A model generated the notes under the pieces. It saw only the letters and a list, made by a program, of their open reading frames with translations, searched no databases and was not told where the DNA came from. This document shows, piece after piece, positions 48,157 through 58,978 of a stretch of 64,000 bases of DNA. How positions within the stretch are numbered: position 1 is the stretch's first letter; each line of letters begins with the position of its first letter. The translations under genes and the position numbers were made by a program. Origin of the DNA: Epithemia pelagica (taxonomy: Eukaryota > Bacillariophyta > Bacillariophyceae > Surirellales > Surirellaceae); NCBI GenBank assembly GCA_946965045.2, contig OX337235.1, positions 1,302,001 to 1,366,000 of the forward strand. The letters run 5' to 3'.

Positions 48157-50664
48157 TTATTCTCCAAATTTTCGAATGTCTTCTTCTTTCGCACAAATTC
48201 CCTTCTTGCCTTGTTGAATCTCGTACTCTTCCACATCTTCCTTTGTTGGTGTATCTTCGCCTTCCATGTTGTATTCGAGAACATGGGGATTCGCGGTCCA
48301 GAAACCCTCCAACAGATCGCGAATCTCTTTACAACGATCATTGCAAAAGGCCACCTTCCAACTGTTGTGATAGAGTGAAAAACACTCGGGATGGAAGCAC
48401 CGTTGACATTGCACACATCCATAGCTCGTGACTGGATGTGTGCCGCCAGTGCCAATGATGCTACACAAGTAGCATGTGCTTCTGTGTCGGCGTCCATGAT
48501 TGACTGGGTTGGGTTGAAGAATGTGATGAGACAAATTGGTCTCAAAACGGAGTGGCTGGACAGTCTTTTCTGTTTCCGTCGAAGCTTCGGAGGCTTTGGT
48601 TACCTCGCTTGCACCACCAGGAGTATCCGCTTCCAGGTCAACTTCAAAACGGGCACTCTTCCTTGTCGAAGACGTAGAACGTCTTAGTTTTCTTCCTCGG
48701 ACCGGCGGTGTCTTGTATCGTGCTGGGGGACGAGGTGGCAACTTGGCTTGAACGTTCTCAGCCGACGCAACCTGTGGACCGGCTTTGCTATTTGTTTTCT
48801 TCGTGGCATTGTAGGTTTCTGCATACGGCATGCACAATGCCACACAGACCTTCCTCTTGAACTCCCTCAAAGGCATCTCTTTGGCCATTCGAATTTCTTC
48901 TTCTTCTGTGCCTTGCTTTTTAGCGTCGATCAATTGTGAATTGCGAAGTTTCAGGTACACTTGGAACGCATTCAGAATACAGAGATCCACGACAAAATGC
49001 CAGATCGTCATATGGAGATGTTTCTCCTTGCGTCGACAAGCATTCGTCGATCGCATCTGGTCCGCCCGATCAACCCCGTTCATGAACAAATTGTATGCCA
49101 CCACAGGGGCTGGGACCTTGAATGATTGCTTGGCGTGATACGAATCCCCCGTCCACCGAAACAACGTGGCAAGACCATGTACACATCTTACGGCATGCTC
49201 GTCACTCTTGTCACCGAACAAAGTCTGGGGAGTATCCGCCAGATCATTCGTATAGAAAACGACGGGCTTTTTATCATGAAAGACAATGAAACCGCATCGT
49301 TTCGCAACAATACAGTATTCATTGGCGACCTCGAGTATATCGGACTCGTTGAAGCCGACTTTCGCTCTTGGTAACGACTTAGAATAACCGTCCTTTTTTT
49401 CTTTCTCTTTTTGTATTTTACTGTCCGGATGAATCACGGCCGTGTAGACCTGGACCAAAATCCAGGAACCACGAGGAAGTTTTTCTAAATCTTTCGTTGC
49501 CTGGATCACAGATGGTTTGTTCACCTTGTCAACAAGGTTCATCTTGACGGTACCGGTCACTTTCATGGAATTGTCTGTGAAATCCGAACAAGCCCGGGCT
49601 AATGCGTGTCGTGTATAGTAATTGTCCATATACACGACAGTATGGACTTGGGAATCGTTGCTGCGGCGATGAGAAGCAGCTCCTGCTATCGACCTGTATA
49701 GCAATCCAATCATCAGCACCCAAAGCATTGATGCGCTGTCAAATGCCACTGGACAAGCGTTGCGCATCCGACTTTTGCACGCTTGTGAAAACTGATTGAA
49801 GGAGGACCAAAGTTCACCGAAGACCTTCATAAAGCGTTCGGCAGGCGTTTGGTTGAGTCCATTACCGGTGCCATTATCCCACAAGGCGAACGTATAAACG
49901 CTCTTCCAACCAACAAGAGCGTAAAAACGGATGGCAAATTTATCCGGTTTAGACGGAAGGTAGGACGACGCTTTGGTCCTTGCTTTGGTCGGACAACTCG
50001 CCTCGTCAAGCGCAACGGGCCCAACAACATACCCAACAGAAGCGAAATTTCGGAGAACGTGTCCAAGAAGCGGTCGGACTTGCCACAGCGGGTCTTCCAT
50101 GTTGCGACATGTCGATGTCGAATACACCTTCAACGAACCACGGACGGTAGTGAAGGTGTCTCTGGCCATAGAATTCGAGAATGACAAAGAGCCGAGAAAC
50201 ATTTTAGAGCTCCACAGTTCCTTGATGGAGGTACTGTTGCAAAGAGATAATGCGATATCTAATCCAATGACACACCGAAAAAGCTTGGGTGTAAGGACAA
50301 TCTTCTTGCCAGAGTTGCCATCCTTGGAGGCCAATTCTTCTTGTGTGGCCTTGAGCATGAAGCGATCAATGAATCCTCGCGGGATGAACTGGAAGAATAG
50401 TCCAAGTGGGCCGTCGTCTTTGTAAGCCTGAGCACAAGCCACCGGGTTGAATAGAACCAGGTCCGACGCAGCCATCTGTTCATCAATGTACTTGTTTTCC
50501 GATCTCCAAGCACTGATTTGTTCTTCTGTGGGAGTATGAGCAGAAATCAAAGGGACAGAGGTTTCTTCGTTATCTTCGTCATCATCAGAGTCAGGCTGTC
50601 GAAAGTCAAGTTCCCTCGCAGCCGTAGGAGGCTTGTCGGTGTCTTGTGTTGACCGATCTGCCAT
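48157..50664 (-). CDS. piggyBac-like transposase with C-terminal Cys/His zinc motif
   Basis: ATG 50664 (MADRSTQDTDKPP); the frame's codons upstream lack support. 835 aa, no intron. The piggyBac (DDE_Tnp_1_7-type) catalytic core is intact: D220 in VALDEASCPTKART, followed by SYLPSKPDKFAIRF; D347 in VVYMDNYYTRHAL; D532 in YNLFMNGVDRADQM. Acidic N-terminus (DSDDDEDNEE). Near residues 728-762 a Cys/His-rich motif (CYLCSIIG ... GCVQCQRCFHPECF) matches the RING/PHD-like element at the end of many piggyBac transposases. The C-terminus also has basic RGRKLRRSTSSTRKS (possible nuclear signal). No frameshift or stop seen, so the enzyme may be functional. Confidence 0.93.
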   Translation of the reverse strand: MADRSTQDTDKPPTAARELDFRQPDSDDDEDNEETSVPLISAHTPTEEQISAWRSENKYIDEQMAASDLVLFNPVACAQAYKDDGPLGLFFQFIPRGFIDRFMLKATQEELASKDGNSGKKIVLTPKLFRCVIGLDIALSLCNSTSIKELWSSKMFLGSLSFSNSMARDTFTTVRGSLKVYSTSTCRNMEDPLWQVRPLLGHVLRNFASVGYVVGPVALDEASCPTKARTKASSYLPSKPDKFAIRFYALVGWKSVYTFALWDNGTGNGLNQTPAERFMKVFGELWSSFNQFSQACKSRMRNACPVAFDSASMLWVLMIGLLYRSIAGAASHRRSNDSQVHTVVYMDNYYTRHALARACSDFTDNSMKVTGTVKMNLVDKVNKPSVIQATKDLEKLPRGSWILVQVYTAVIHPDSKIQKEKEKKDGYSKSLPRAKVGFNESDILEVANEYCIVAKRCGFIVFHDKKPVVFYTNDLADTPQTLFGDKSDEHAVRCVHGLATLFRWTGDSYHAKQSFKVPAPVVAYNLFMNGVDRADQMRSTNACRRKEKHLHMTIWHFVVDLCILNAFQVYLKLRNSQLIDAKKQGTEEEEIRMAKEMPLREFKRKVCVALCMPYAETYNATKKTNSKAGPQVASAENVQAKLPPRPPARYKTPPVRGRKLRRSTSSTRKSARFEVDLEADTPGGASEVTKASEASTETEKTVQPLRFETNLSHHILQPNPVNHGRRHRSTCYLCSIIGTGGTHPVTSYGCVQCQRCFHPECFSLYHNSWKVAFCNDRCKEIRDLLEGFWTANPHVLEYNMEGEDTPTKEDVEEYEIQQGKKGICAKEEDIRKFGE

Positions 50665-51004
50665 GGTGAAGGTCGTAGACGAAGGAGGTGCAACAAAAAT
50701 GAGGGTACGAAATACTCCCAAAACTGCTCGTACGCAAGAACTACCGGTCGGAATTCGGCATTTGGACCGGCTACTGAAAGCTTGTAACAAATGGAAGAGT
50801 ATGTATGAAGGAGTAATGACCAAATGGTTTGGTTGTTGAGTTACATTAACGACAAAGTCTCGATTTTCGGAATTGTCCTTATGGTCAATGGTTTTTGAAT
50901 CACGAGTTGGGAGTCATCGCTTACGTGGAGAATCCTATAAGTGATCGGTGATTTTGTTAAGTAAAAATTTTAACCAAATGGTCAATGACCGGAGTAAAAA
51001 ATTT

Positions 51005-51019
51005 GCCGTCCCAAAAGAG
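51005..51019 (-). repeat. terminal inverted repeat, right
   Basis: GCCGTCCCAAAAGAG, exact reverse complement of the left end. Confidence 0.88.
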
Positions 51020-51023
51020 ATAA
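51020..51023. repeat. target-site duplication ATAA, right
   Basis: ATAA matching 47140-47143. Confidence 0.75.
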
Positions 51024-51420
51024 GTTTCCAGTCTATCAGCATAGACAAAATATTAAATCTCCAGCGCACGTCCTGAAAGTGAAAGATCCAGAAAAACCTC
51101 GCAAGAGTCAAGACTTCGAAAGAATATAACGGAACGGATTCATTGCTTTTCGCCCCTATCAACGTCATCTGTTTCTTGTTGGCGTGTCTTCGATCCGGAA
51201 TAACAAAACTATGTCGTCTACCATTGTAGAAATGATGTTATTAAGGTCAAAGAGGACTCCTTACGATTTTTTGGAGAGGGTGTAACAATCCCGTTGTCCC
51301 TGTTGTAGTTTGAGCAAAACTCAACAGCGATCCGTTTCGATAGGAAACTGAAACTCGAGCTTTAAGTGAATGTGCTTCGAGATCGGTAGAGCGCTGGATT
51401 TGCAGTGTTCAATTAATAGT
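51024..51420. other. intergenic with tRNA-like fragment
   Basis: Contains GGTAGAGCGCTGG near 51385-51397, which looks like a tRNA D-arm/anticodon-stem piece, but no complete cloverleaf can be drawn. The rest is 3' flank of the ABC1K gene. Confidence 0.4.
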
Positions 51421-54400
51421 TCATCGTAGACTTGTTTGCCTACTCGAAGAAACAAGTTCTGGGACGATATCCAAGGTTGCATCTTCTTGGATTCCGTCCA
51501 GTATACGACGTGCATCTTGCAACCTCTTACTGGTGGTGACAGGAATGACCTCTCGACTCATAGTAGTTTCTGCTTCGTCGACTTTCTCATCGGTTTTCGA
51601 CTCCGGGGTAGGAGTTGGATCTTCTTCTCTGTAAGGCAAGACCCTAGAGTCCCGTTCACCTCTTTCAAGTTGTTCCGCAATGAGCTCGAACGATCGCCGC
51701 AAAAACCGGTTACTCGTTTGGACCACGCCATTCCGTCGTTGCCAAAACTTTCGAACCAAAATCGTAGTTAGGGCGAACGCTTCCTCTCTCGACAGGGTAC
51801 TCAAATTCAGCATGGGATTGTTGGAAGAATCTGCTTGCCTTTGCATGAGATCAACAATCTTTAGCGTAGTCTCCACAGTACGCTGATCAAGTTCGTTCGG
51901 CCGTACAAGAGGGCTAGTTCGGAAAAGACCCAAAGGGTCGACGAGAAAACCTAGCACTGTCCGTCCAGACGGCAACACACCTGACCTTTCGCGAAGCTGA
52001 GACAGAAGGGATCGACCAGACGAGGCGACAATTTTGGCCAACTGATCAACAATGATCTCTTGCAAAGGAGATTCTTCCTCAGTGAACACAAGGTCAAGAA
52101 TCTGCTCTGCCGATTCCTCCAACATTTCTACTCGACTAACATTTTGTCTGCCAATCATTGCTCCCGACGCAGAAGTAGTGTAGTCTCCAAAGCCTTCAAC
52201 CAGCTGCTCCACTCTGTCATAGTCCACAATTCGATCAACGCTGTTCTTGTCTGGACCAAAAATGAACGTCGAAAGAGCGGGTCCACATTTTTCTTTGTCT
52301 GTTAGCAGACGTTTGGACACGTAGGGGAGACACTCCATCACAATCGAGTACTTTGCGTCGTTGGAAAGACCGATGCCTTCCAGAACACTGAATGACTTTG
52401 CAATGTATGCAAAGTAAGGAGGGATCTGGAATAGGTTGCCCTTCTCGGCTGTCAAGTCTTGCAATTTTACAATCACGTCGTTTACATTGAATGCGGCGGC
52501 ACCACCGCCACCGGTCCAGGTTCCATAAATCTCAGCCAACACTTCCACAACACCACTATCGGCAATCAAATCCTTTTTATCTTCCGGAATAAAGCCAAGA
52601 AGAAGCAAGTCTTTGGGAATTTCTGCATAGTCTGCAGACGTCAAATGTGCCATGTGTTCAATCAGCTTGAGTTGAATGTCATTTTCAAGTTTGGTTACCA
52701 TTCCCCAATCCAAAATACAGAGTCGGCCATCAGGTGTTCGAAGTACTGAGGAAGCAAAGCATTCAATGTAAGCAATTTTGAACCCAAGTGACTCAAGACA
52801 CTATGATACTTACGATTTCCAGGGTGGGGATCGCAGTGTAGCAGTCCCAATTCCAGCATCATTGTCAGATACGTGTTCATTGCAATGCTACATAAGATGG
52901 TAACGTCCTTGGCAGAACTTTCATCCAAGCGTTGTCCATCAATCCACTCAGTGACAAGGACCTGTGGGGTGGTTAGAGACTGCACCACGTTGGGGGCCAG
53001 AACTACATCCGCAAGAGGTGTTTTCTTGATTTGCTCTGAGAAAAACTCTGCGTTGGATGCTTCCTGTATGTAGTCCAGCTCATCCACGAAACCAGATCCC
53101 CAGGCATCCACAGTACCAACCGTGTCCGAATTCAAGTTGAACGTCCGTTTCACCACCGGTGCCACTTCACGTAAAAGATGCATATCGAGAGCAATTTGTT
53201 CCATAATATCCGGTCGTTGTACTTTGATTGCCACCACTTGACCAGATTCTTTGAGTTTTGCTTTGTACACTTGACCAAGCGAAGCCGCAGCAATAGGTTT
53301 GGGTGGCAAATCTTCCACAATAGCAGTTACTGGTCGACCCCTGTACAAACATGATGATATACATCAGAACGGTTCTCATGAACGACAAATGAACTTTAGG
53401 CCATAACACACTTACCATTCGGCTTCCATAATCTGCTTCGCCGTGGTGGTATCAAACTCCGGTACTTGGTCTTGCAAGGTTGCCAAACCACGTTGGTAGG
53501 CTGGAGATAACAAATCCGTACGAATCGACAAAGACTGGCCTACTTTGATGAATGTAGGTCCCAATTTGGTCAACAGCGTGGCAAGTTGGCGACCGCGCAA
53601 GTCTTCATTCTCGGCCAGTTTGTTGCTAAAAGGGGGGAAAATATTTCAAAACAGCATAAGTGAGACACTGTCATCCCTTTTTAAAGAACAGTCGAGGCTG
53701 TAGGTGCATTGTGTACGTACTTGAGTTTGTCCTTTAACAAGTCAAAGCCAAATTGTAACGATTGGGCCAGAATTTGAAGGCCACGCGCCAGTACCATGGG
53801 CAATCGCTCGTCAAAGTAGGCACGAGCGGCAATCGGATCGTATTTCTTGAGGGGGTATGGTTGACTGGGTGGCGGAGGTTGACCCCACGTCAACAAGGCA
53901 TTAATGCACAAGTACGACAAGGCCGCCGATACCAAAATGGCTGTGGTGGGGCTGAGCGACAAGGGCTCCAACAACAAGGACACTTTTTGAAACACAAGCT
54001 TGAGCGTCGTGGCCGAGCCCGATGACAGTGCGTCTGGACCAAGGATGGTGCTTTCAAGCTGAGAGGCAGCACCACTGATCTGACAGAGAATTTCAGTGTC
54101 CAAGGCGTCCACCTGACGGCGAATATTTTCAATCGATGACAGTATGTCAAACTTGTGGAGCACCTGGTCCAAATTCCGTACCAAGTCTGGAACGAAATTG
54201 AGCTCACCCAGCTTTAAGTTTTCGAGACTCGGCAATGGAACGGAATCGAGGAGAGAGCGCATCAAGTCCGCCAACGGATTGCTTTCTTCAACGGTGGGTG
54301 TGATGGGTGGCGGCGGAGGTGGTGGTGGAGGGAGGCTGGACCGCGCATAAATGGCACTGCTGGTGGTTGAACCAGACCGCGACAAACGCTGCTGCGGTAA

Positions 54401-54505
54401 TGGCATCACAAACGCCACAGCAGTATTACCATCCTGTTGATCCAGGAGAAGGATTGTCGAACCGAGGACCGCAACAAGCGATACGAATTGCCGGATGAAC
54501 TTCAT
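51421..54505 (-). CDS. plastid ABC1-family (UbiB/ADCK) atypical kinase
   Basis: Four minus-strand exons: 54505-53721, 53625-53416, 53340-52814 and 52745-51421; introns of 95, 75 and 68 nt with GTACGT or GTAAGT donors. 948 aa. The N-terminal signal peptide ([20 protein letters not shown]) is followed by TAVAFVMPL, an ASAFAP-like plastid motif; then Pro-rich linker and a TM stretch ([20 protein letters not shown]). ABC1 motifs in order: [18 protein letters not shown] (KxGQ), [15 protein letters not shown] (Ala-rich loop), [18 protein letters not shown] and [10 protein letters not shown] (Asp of the DFG-like site). The last junction splits HPGN from LLRTPDG. Known plastid ABC1K act on prenylquinone metabolism and plastoglobules; the exact role here is inference. 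Confidence 0.93.
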
Positions 54506-55705
54506 GGTTCAGCTGTCGAATGCACCGAGTCGAGATATCCAAACCCAGGAGATTTTCCAGAATGGTTGCGGTACCGTCCAACTATTCCTTGAAAGAAACA
54601 CACAAGATGGGAGCTGGGAATGACTTGGTGGTTGCCATGTGCTGGTACCGTTGTCGAAAGACTCTGGTGGAGACGAATGTTGCATTCGGCAACTGTTATA
54701 TTGCACATCTGACGTGTCCATAGATAAAGATGAGTCTGATCTGATGGGTAGACAGAAGGGCGAAAGAAAAAGTGCGCACGAAGCGAGATAAATCTCCTCT
54801 CTGGCTAGCTATCCAGTTACTTTAGCTAGCTATAGTAGAGGATGCAATCGTTGCTTCATTCTAGTCTTTCAGTCAGATTTTCGTGCAACATAATTCGACC
54901 ATGACGGACAGAACCGGTGAAGAATTTTGTTTTGTCATTCTAGAGTGCGTTCTCCATCACTTGCCGTACGCAAGGGAAAAACACAGATGGTGGCCTTGGG
55001 AACTCAGATGATTCAACGACAACAACAAACATTATACAAACAGCATGATCCTCAAGATACTCAAGTGGAGGACGAGGACAAAGTGCCGCGATCATGTGGA
55101 CACTTTTTCCATTACCTTCGCGAACAAGGTCCGCCCCGGATGATGCGCTTTGGACTCCTCCTGAACTTCCCAAGGACAGGAAGCGGCGCTCGATCACGAG
55201 ACAGTAGGCGCAAGCGCAAAAAATGGGAGATGCGGCGGTTCCATTGAATCCATATGACAAATCATCCTAGGTACTAGTTCGTCCTTCCGTACAAACAACG
55301 AGTCTCTGTTGGACAAGAGAAACTCCCATCATTGACTCGAAAAAACAAATCTTAAATTCAGTCGCGCGGATGACGCTTTTATCACAGTCGCGTAGGCAGA
55401 TTCGTCACGAATGCGACTGCGATCCGGGCGACACGTGTACACCCGGTCGAAGGTTGTACTCCCCCTCTTTCGACGTATGACAAGGAATCAAGTGACGTGT
55501 CCCTCACATTTTTTCCTCACACACGCTTTTTTGCGCGAACGTTCTCTCTCGAGTTGCCACCGTCGTCGACAAACGATTCTTCGATTCTTCGATATCATCG
55601 GCCTTCCCATTCGTCTCTCTACTACGGGTGATCTAGGTAGGCAAACACGCTGTAAGAGTGTTTGTTGAAGAGCAAAAGCAGAGGAACAACAAAACTACAG
55701 TGACC
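54506..55705. other. intergenic, divergent region of ABC1K and GPAT genes
   Basis: 1.2 kb. Frames up to 107 codons on both strands (54927-55247 plus; 54940-55260 minus) overlap each other and have no recognised domain. Promoters of both flanking plastid genes must lie here. Confidence 0.5.
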
Positions 55706-57007
55706 ATGATGACAACTAGAACAACCTTGCTGACGGTTGCCGTCTTGTTGTCGAAAGGCACCCTCGCATGGGTGGCTCCCGTCTCGAGAAATGCCGTGGC
55801 CAAACGAACGCCCATGGTTTCGCAACCCTTGGTCCTTCGTTCCGTGGTCGAAGATGCGACCAGTACAGTAGCTTTGGCGAGTGCCAGTACCACCAACGAT
55901 GGACTCTTGCCCGAATACGAAGCCGCCTACAATGTCATTGTCGCCGAATTGGAGGCCAATGTGCCGGAAGCCTACAAGGAAAAAATGATGGCCATGCTTC
56001 CTCATTTTGCCAAGGAATACCTGACCGCCAACCAAAACAATATGAACTCTTCCATGGCCAGTGACGACGAGAACATCAAGGAAAATGCGCAGACACTCTG
56101 TCATCCCGAAAACGCCGCCAAACGCTTCTTGACCTGTCTCAAATTGGGCTTGACCTGGGGCCTTGGTCCCAACAAATACCAGTTTGAGGTGTACCACAAG
56201 GCCTTGCTCGGCGAAGATCCACAAGCCGAAAATGGCAACGAGCTGGATTACATGAAATTCGGGAACGACTTTTTCCGTCCCTGCATGGACTTGACCAAAT
56301 CCGTCTTGATGGGGATGGACAAGGTCGACACGATTATTAGCCAATTGGATCAAGGCCACAATGTGATTTTCTTTGCCAATCACCAATCCGAAGCTGATCC
56401 ACAAGTCGTTTCGTGTCTGACCGACGCCATGACGGAATACGGCAAGCGGTTTGACGAAATGATTTATGTGGCGGGGCACAAGGTGACGACAGATCCCTTG
56501 GCCGTTCCCTTTTCCATGGGTCGTAACTTGATTTGCATCCACAGCAAGAAGCACATCAATGCCGATGCCGCAACGAAACCCGAAAAGCAAAAGCAAAATC
56601 TCAAGGCCATGTCAGCCTTGACCGATCGTCTCAAGCAAGGTGGTGCTTTGATATGGTTGGCTCCCAGCGGAGGTCGCGATCGACGCAATGTCGAAACGGG
56701 CGACGTTCCCATCGCGCCCTTTGACAGCAAGACGATTGATATGTTCCGTTTGGTCAGTAACAAGTCCAAGGTGCCGACACATTTCTACACCATGTCGTTG
56801 GTCTCCTATGAGTTGTGTCCTCCTCCCGACACGGTCGAAGCGGGAGTCGGTGAAGCGCGGAACGTGCGATTTGTGCCCTGTGGTCTCGCCATTGGCAATG
56901 AATGCGAAAGCACGGGGGGACTGGAAGGCCGAAAAGAATTCTGCAACACGGTCTTTACGCAGTGTGAGGCCGATTACGAAAAGCTCGTCCAAGCGACGTC
57001 CAACTAA
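55706..57007 (+). CDS. ATS1: plastid glycerol-3-phosphate acyltransferase (ATS1-type)
   Basis: ATG 55706 (the in-frame codon at 55658 is GTG); 433 aa, no intron. The N-terminus (TTRTTLLTVAVLLSKGTLA) is a signal peptide followed by WVAPVSR, an ASAFAP-like plastid motif. Soluble plant-type GPAT: helical N-domain, then acyltransferase block I FFANHQSEADPQVVS (NHx4D), MGRNLICIHSKKHINAD, ALIWLAPSGGRDRR (block III) and VPTHFYTMSLVSYELCPPPD (block IV). It transfers an acyl group to sn-1 of glycerol-3-phosphate in the stroma, the first step of plastid glycerolipid synthesis. Length is close to plant ATS1. Confidence 0.95.
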   Translation: MMTTRTTLLTVAVLLSKGTLAWVAPVSRNAVAKRTPMVSQPLVLRSVVEDATSTVALASASTTNDGLLPEYEAAYNVIVAELEANVPEAYKEKMMAMLPHFAKEYLTANQNNMNSSMASDDENIKENAQTLCHPENAAKRFLTCLKLGLTWGLGPNKYQFEVYHKALLGEDPQAENGNELDYMKFGNDFFRPCMDLTKSVLMGMDKVDTIISQLDQGHNVIFFANHQSEADPQVVSCLTDAMTEYGKRFDEMIYVAGHKVTTDPLAVPFSMGRNLICIHSKKHINADAATKPEKQKQNLKAMSALTDRLKQGGALIWLAPSGGRDRRNVETGDVPIAPFDSKTIDMFRLVSNKSKVPTHFYTMSLVSYELCPPPDTVEAGVGEARNVRFVPCGLAIGNECESTGGLEGRKEFCNTVFTQCEADYEKLVQATSN

Positions 57008-57546
57008 CCACACGACCCACTCTCCCCCCTTTGACGTGTTCACATTTATACTTTAGTTTCTGACTGTGTGCCAGCGGCCGTTTCGCTGAAGTGCGTTTGC
57101 CAAACTTTCCCCTTTAGAACGTCATATCGACCTTCACTAGTTGAAGACTAGGAGTAGGTAGGTAGGAATAGGACGACGAGAGAACAAACTGTTTCGCAAT
57201 CGTTTTGTTGCGGCGAGTTTCTGCTAGCATGGGTAACTTTCCTCCCATTTTTGAATTTTGACTTTTATTTTTAAAATTCAACTGTCGGGGGGAGACCATT
57301 CGCGAACACGCACAACAAAAATCTTCCCGAGAAAAAATGACAGACGACTGGGTCGCTTGTCATCGTCATCATCATCGCGCGTCGTGATCATCCTCGTCTT
57401 CATCATCATCACAAATCGGAGCAGGTAATTCAGTTCTGTCCATCTGGATCTCGAGGCTACAGGGATCGCTAAGAAAAGATCCGACCCCATCGATTCTAAT
57501 AGTGTTTCAGTTGCGATTCTAACACACACACAAGTAGTCCTGGACC
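57008..57546. other. intergenic with CAT-rich tract
   Basis: Contains a (CATCAT)n-like stretch near 57358-57416. No gene supported. Confidence 0.5.
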
Positions 57547-58581
57547 ATGTCGACGCTCCAACCAAAGTTTGTTGGTTCCTTCCTAGTGGTCGTGTGGACC
57601 ATGATGATGATGATGATTCCAGTGGTCCAAGCATCGACGCCGTCGTTCGACGACCCTTCCTTTTTGGTTGTGATGGTGGTGACTGCTGTTTGTGGTGTGA
57701 TTGGTTTGGTGTACGTTGTCCAGTTATTGTCCGGTCCTCCGACACCACCCAAGGTGTTGCCCTTGGAGGACTTTCAACCCCTGCCCTTGATTCGTAAGGA
57801 CGTCTTGAGTCATGATACCTGCCGATTTACCTTGGGGTTACCCCCTGGTCATGTCTTGGGTTTGCCCATTGGTCAGCACATTTCTCTCAAATTCACCGGA
57901 CCCGATGGCAAGGCCGTCCAACGATCCTACACACCCGTCACCAACGATACCTTGACGGATGAAGTGCAACTCGTCATCAAAGTCTATCGTCCAGCACCGC
58001 CAAAGTTCCCCAATGGCGGTCTCATGAGTCAACATTTGGATTCCCTAAAGATTGGTGACACCATATTAGTCAAGGGACCCAAGGGTCACTTGAATTACAA
58101 GGGTCGAGGCAAGTTTTCGACCAAACCGCTGGGCAAACCATTGGAGGAACGGTCTTGTCGTTGTCTGGGACTCATGGCGGGTGGAACTGGTATTACACCC
58201 ATGTTGCAAATCTTGCAAGCTGTCTTGGTCCATCCTCACTATCGGGACACCAACACTCGGGTCAAGTTGCTCTATGCCAATCAAACTCCGCAAGACATTT
58301 TGGTGCGAACCGAATTGGAAGACTTGGCACAGCAGTTTCCCGATCGATTTCAACTCTGGTACACGGTCGATCGGTTAGACGATGGCGTGGCTCCCTCGGA
58401 ATGGAAGTATGATACCGGCTTTATCAACACGGAAATGGTCAAGAAACACTTGCTCTTTGACAATGCTGCCCCTGGCCAAACCCAATTCTTTATGTGTGGA
58501 CCCCCACCTATGATCAAATTTGCCTGTCTACCCGCACTCAAGGAATTGGGATTCTCGGAAAAGGACTGGTCCGTCTTTTAA
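57547..58581 (+). CDS. CYB5R: NADH-cytochrome b5 reductase
   Basis: Single exon, 344 aa. Two N-terminal hydrophobic segments (FVGSFLVVVWTMMMMMIPVV, probably a signal/anchor; and VVMVVTAVCGVIGLVYVVQL) anchor it to ER or outer mitochondrial membrane. FAD domain: GQHISLKF, QRSYTPVTND (flavin-binding RxYTP) and VYRPAPPKFPNGGLMSQHLD. NADH domain: MAGGTGITPMLQIL, LLYANQTPQDIL, FFMCGPPPMIKFAC and terminal SVF. It passes electrons from NADH to cytochrome b5 for fatty-acid desaturation and sterol steps. It lies 540 bp downstream of the plastid GPAT gene on the same strand; no operon is implied. Confidence 0.94.
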   Translation: MSTLQPKFVGSFLVVVWTMMMMMIPVVQASTPSFDDPSFLVVMVVTAVCGVIGLVYVVQLLSGPPTPPKVLPLEDFQPLPLIRKDVLSHDTCRFTLGLPPGHVLGLPIGQHISLKFTGPDGKAVQRSYTPVTNDTLTDEVQLVIKVYRPAPPKFPNGGLMSQHLDSLKIGDTILVKGPKGHLNYKGRGKFSTKPLGKPLEERSCRCLGLMAGGTGITPMLQILQAVLVHPHYRDTNTRVKLLYANQTPQDILVRTELEDLAQQFPDRFQLWYTVDRLDDGVAPSEWKYDTGFINTEMVKKHLLFDNAAPGQTQFFMCGPPPMIKFACLPALKELGFSEKDWSVF

Positions 58582-58978
58582 GGCCAAAAATCGTTCAAGT
58601 CGTCGGATGGAATGACGACATGTTGGATCCATCATGACGACAGGATGAATCATGAGGAAATTGAAACAGGCGTCATTTCGCTTTCATCCGTCATACGAGG
58701 AAATTGTACGTAATAGTCTCTCTTCTATATTCTTAAAATAAGTAGGAGTATTTTCCTAGAACTAGAGAACCCTCGTTGAACTAGAGTAAAAACCCTGTTC
58801 TACAAGTGCATAAATGATATACAACATATTATTGATCGGATTACTCAAGTTGCCCCCATATTTTCTGAATGTCAACGCTTGTCTTTCTCGTGAATAGCGC
58901 CGAATACTTCCCCTCGGACATAGTCGTAACACAACAAACACTGACTTTGTGATGACTGTGATCTACGCGAACTGACGG
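58582..58978. other. intergenic between convergent genes
   Basis: 397 bp, no gene supported. Confidence 0.5.

Larger units (their letters stand above)
47144..51019. mobile_element. piggyBac-like DNA transposon, 3,876 bp, apparently intact
   Basis: Perfect 15-bp terminal inverted repeats: CTCTTTTGGGACGGC at 47144-47158 and its reverse complement at 51005-51019. A subterminal CTTAACAAAAT (47218-47228) is also mirrored (ATTTTGTTAAG, 50951-50961). Four-base direct repeats (ATAA) flank the ends. Inside are two convergent genes: a passenger (47346-48089, plus) and a piggyBac transposase (48157-50664, minus) with all three catalytic Asp. The duplication ATAA differs from the TTAA typical of piggyBac. 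Confidence 0.88.

Noticed and set aside
51380-51415. tRNA-like stretch GGTAGAGCGCTGG..TTTGCAG
   Set aside because: Looks like a D-arm and part of an anticodon arm, but no acceptor stem or T-arm can be paired around it; at most a fragment.
54901-55260. Short overlapping frames on both strands, including a frame ending TPPELPKDRKRRSITRQ
   Set aside because: The peptide looks protein-like, but no upstream exon with consistent splice sites joins it, and competing frames overlap. Not strong enough to annotate.
55622-56596. 324-codon minus-strand frame opposite GPAT
   Set aside because: Complete overlap with a clearly identified GPAT; an antisense artefact.
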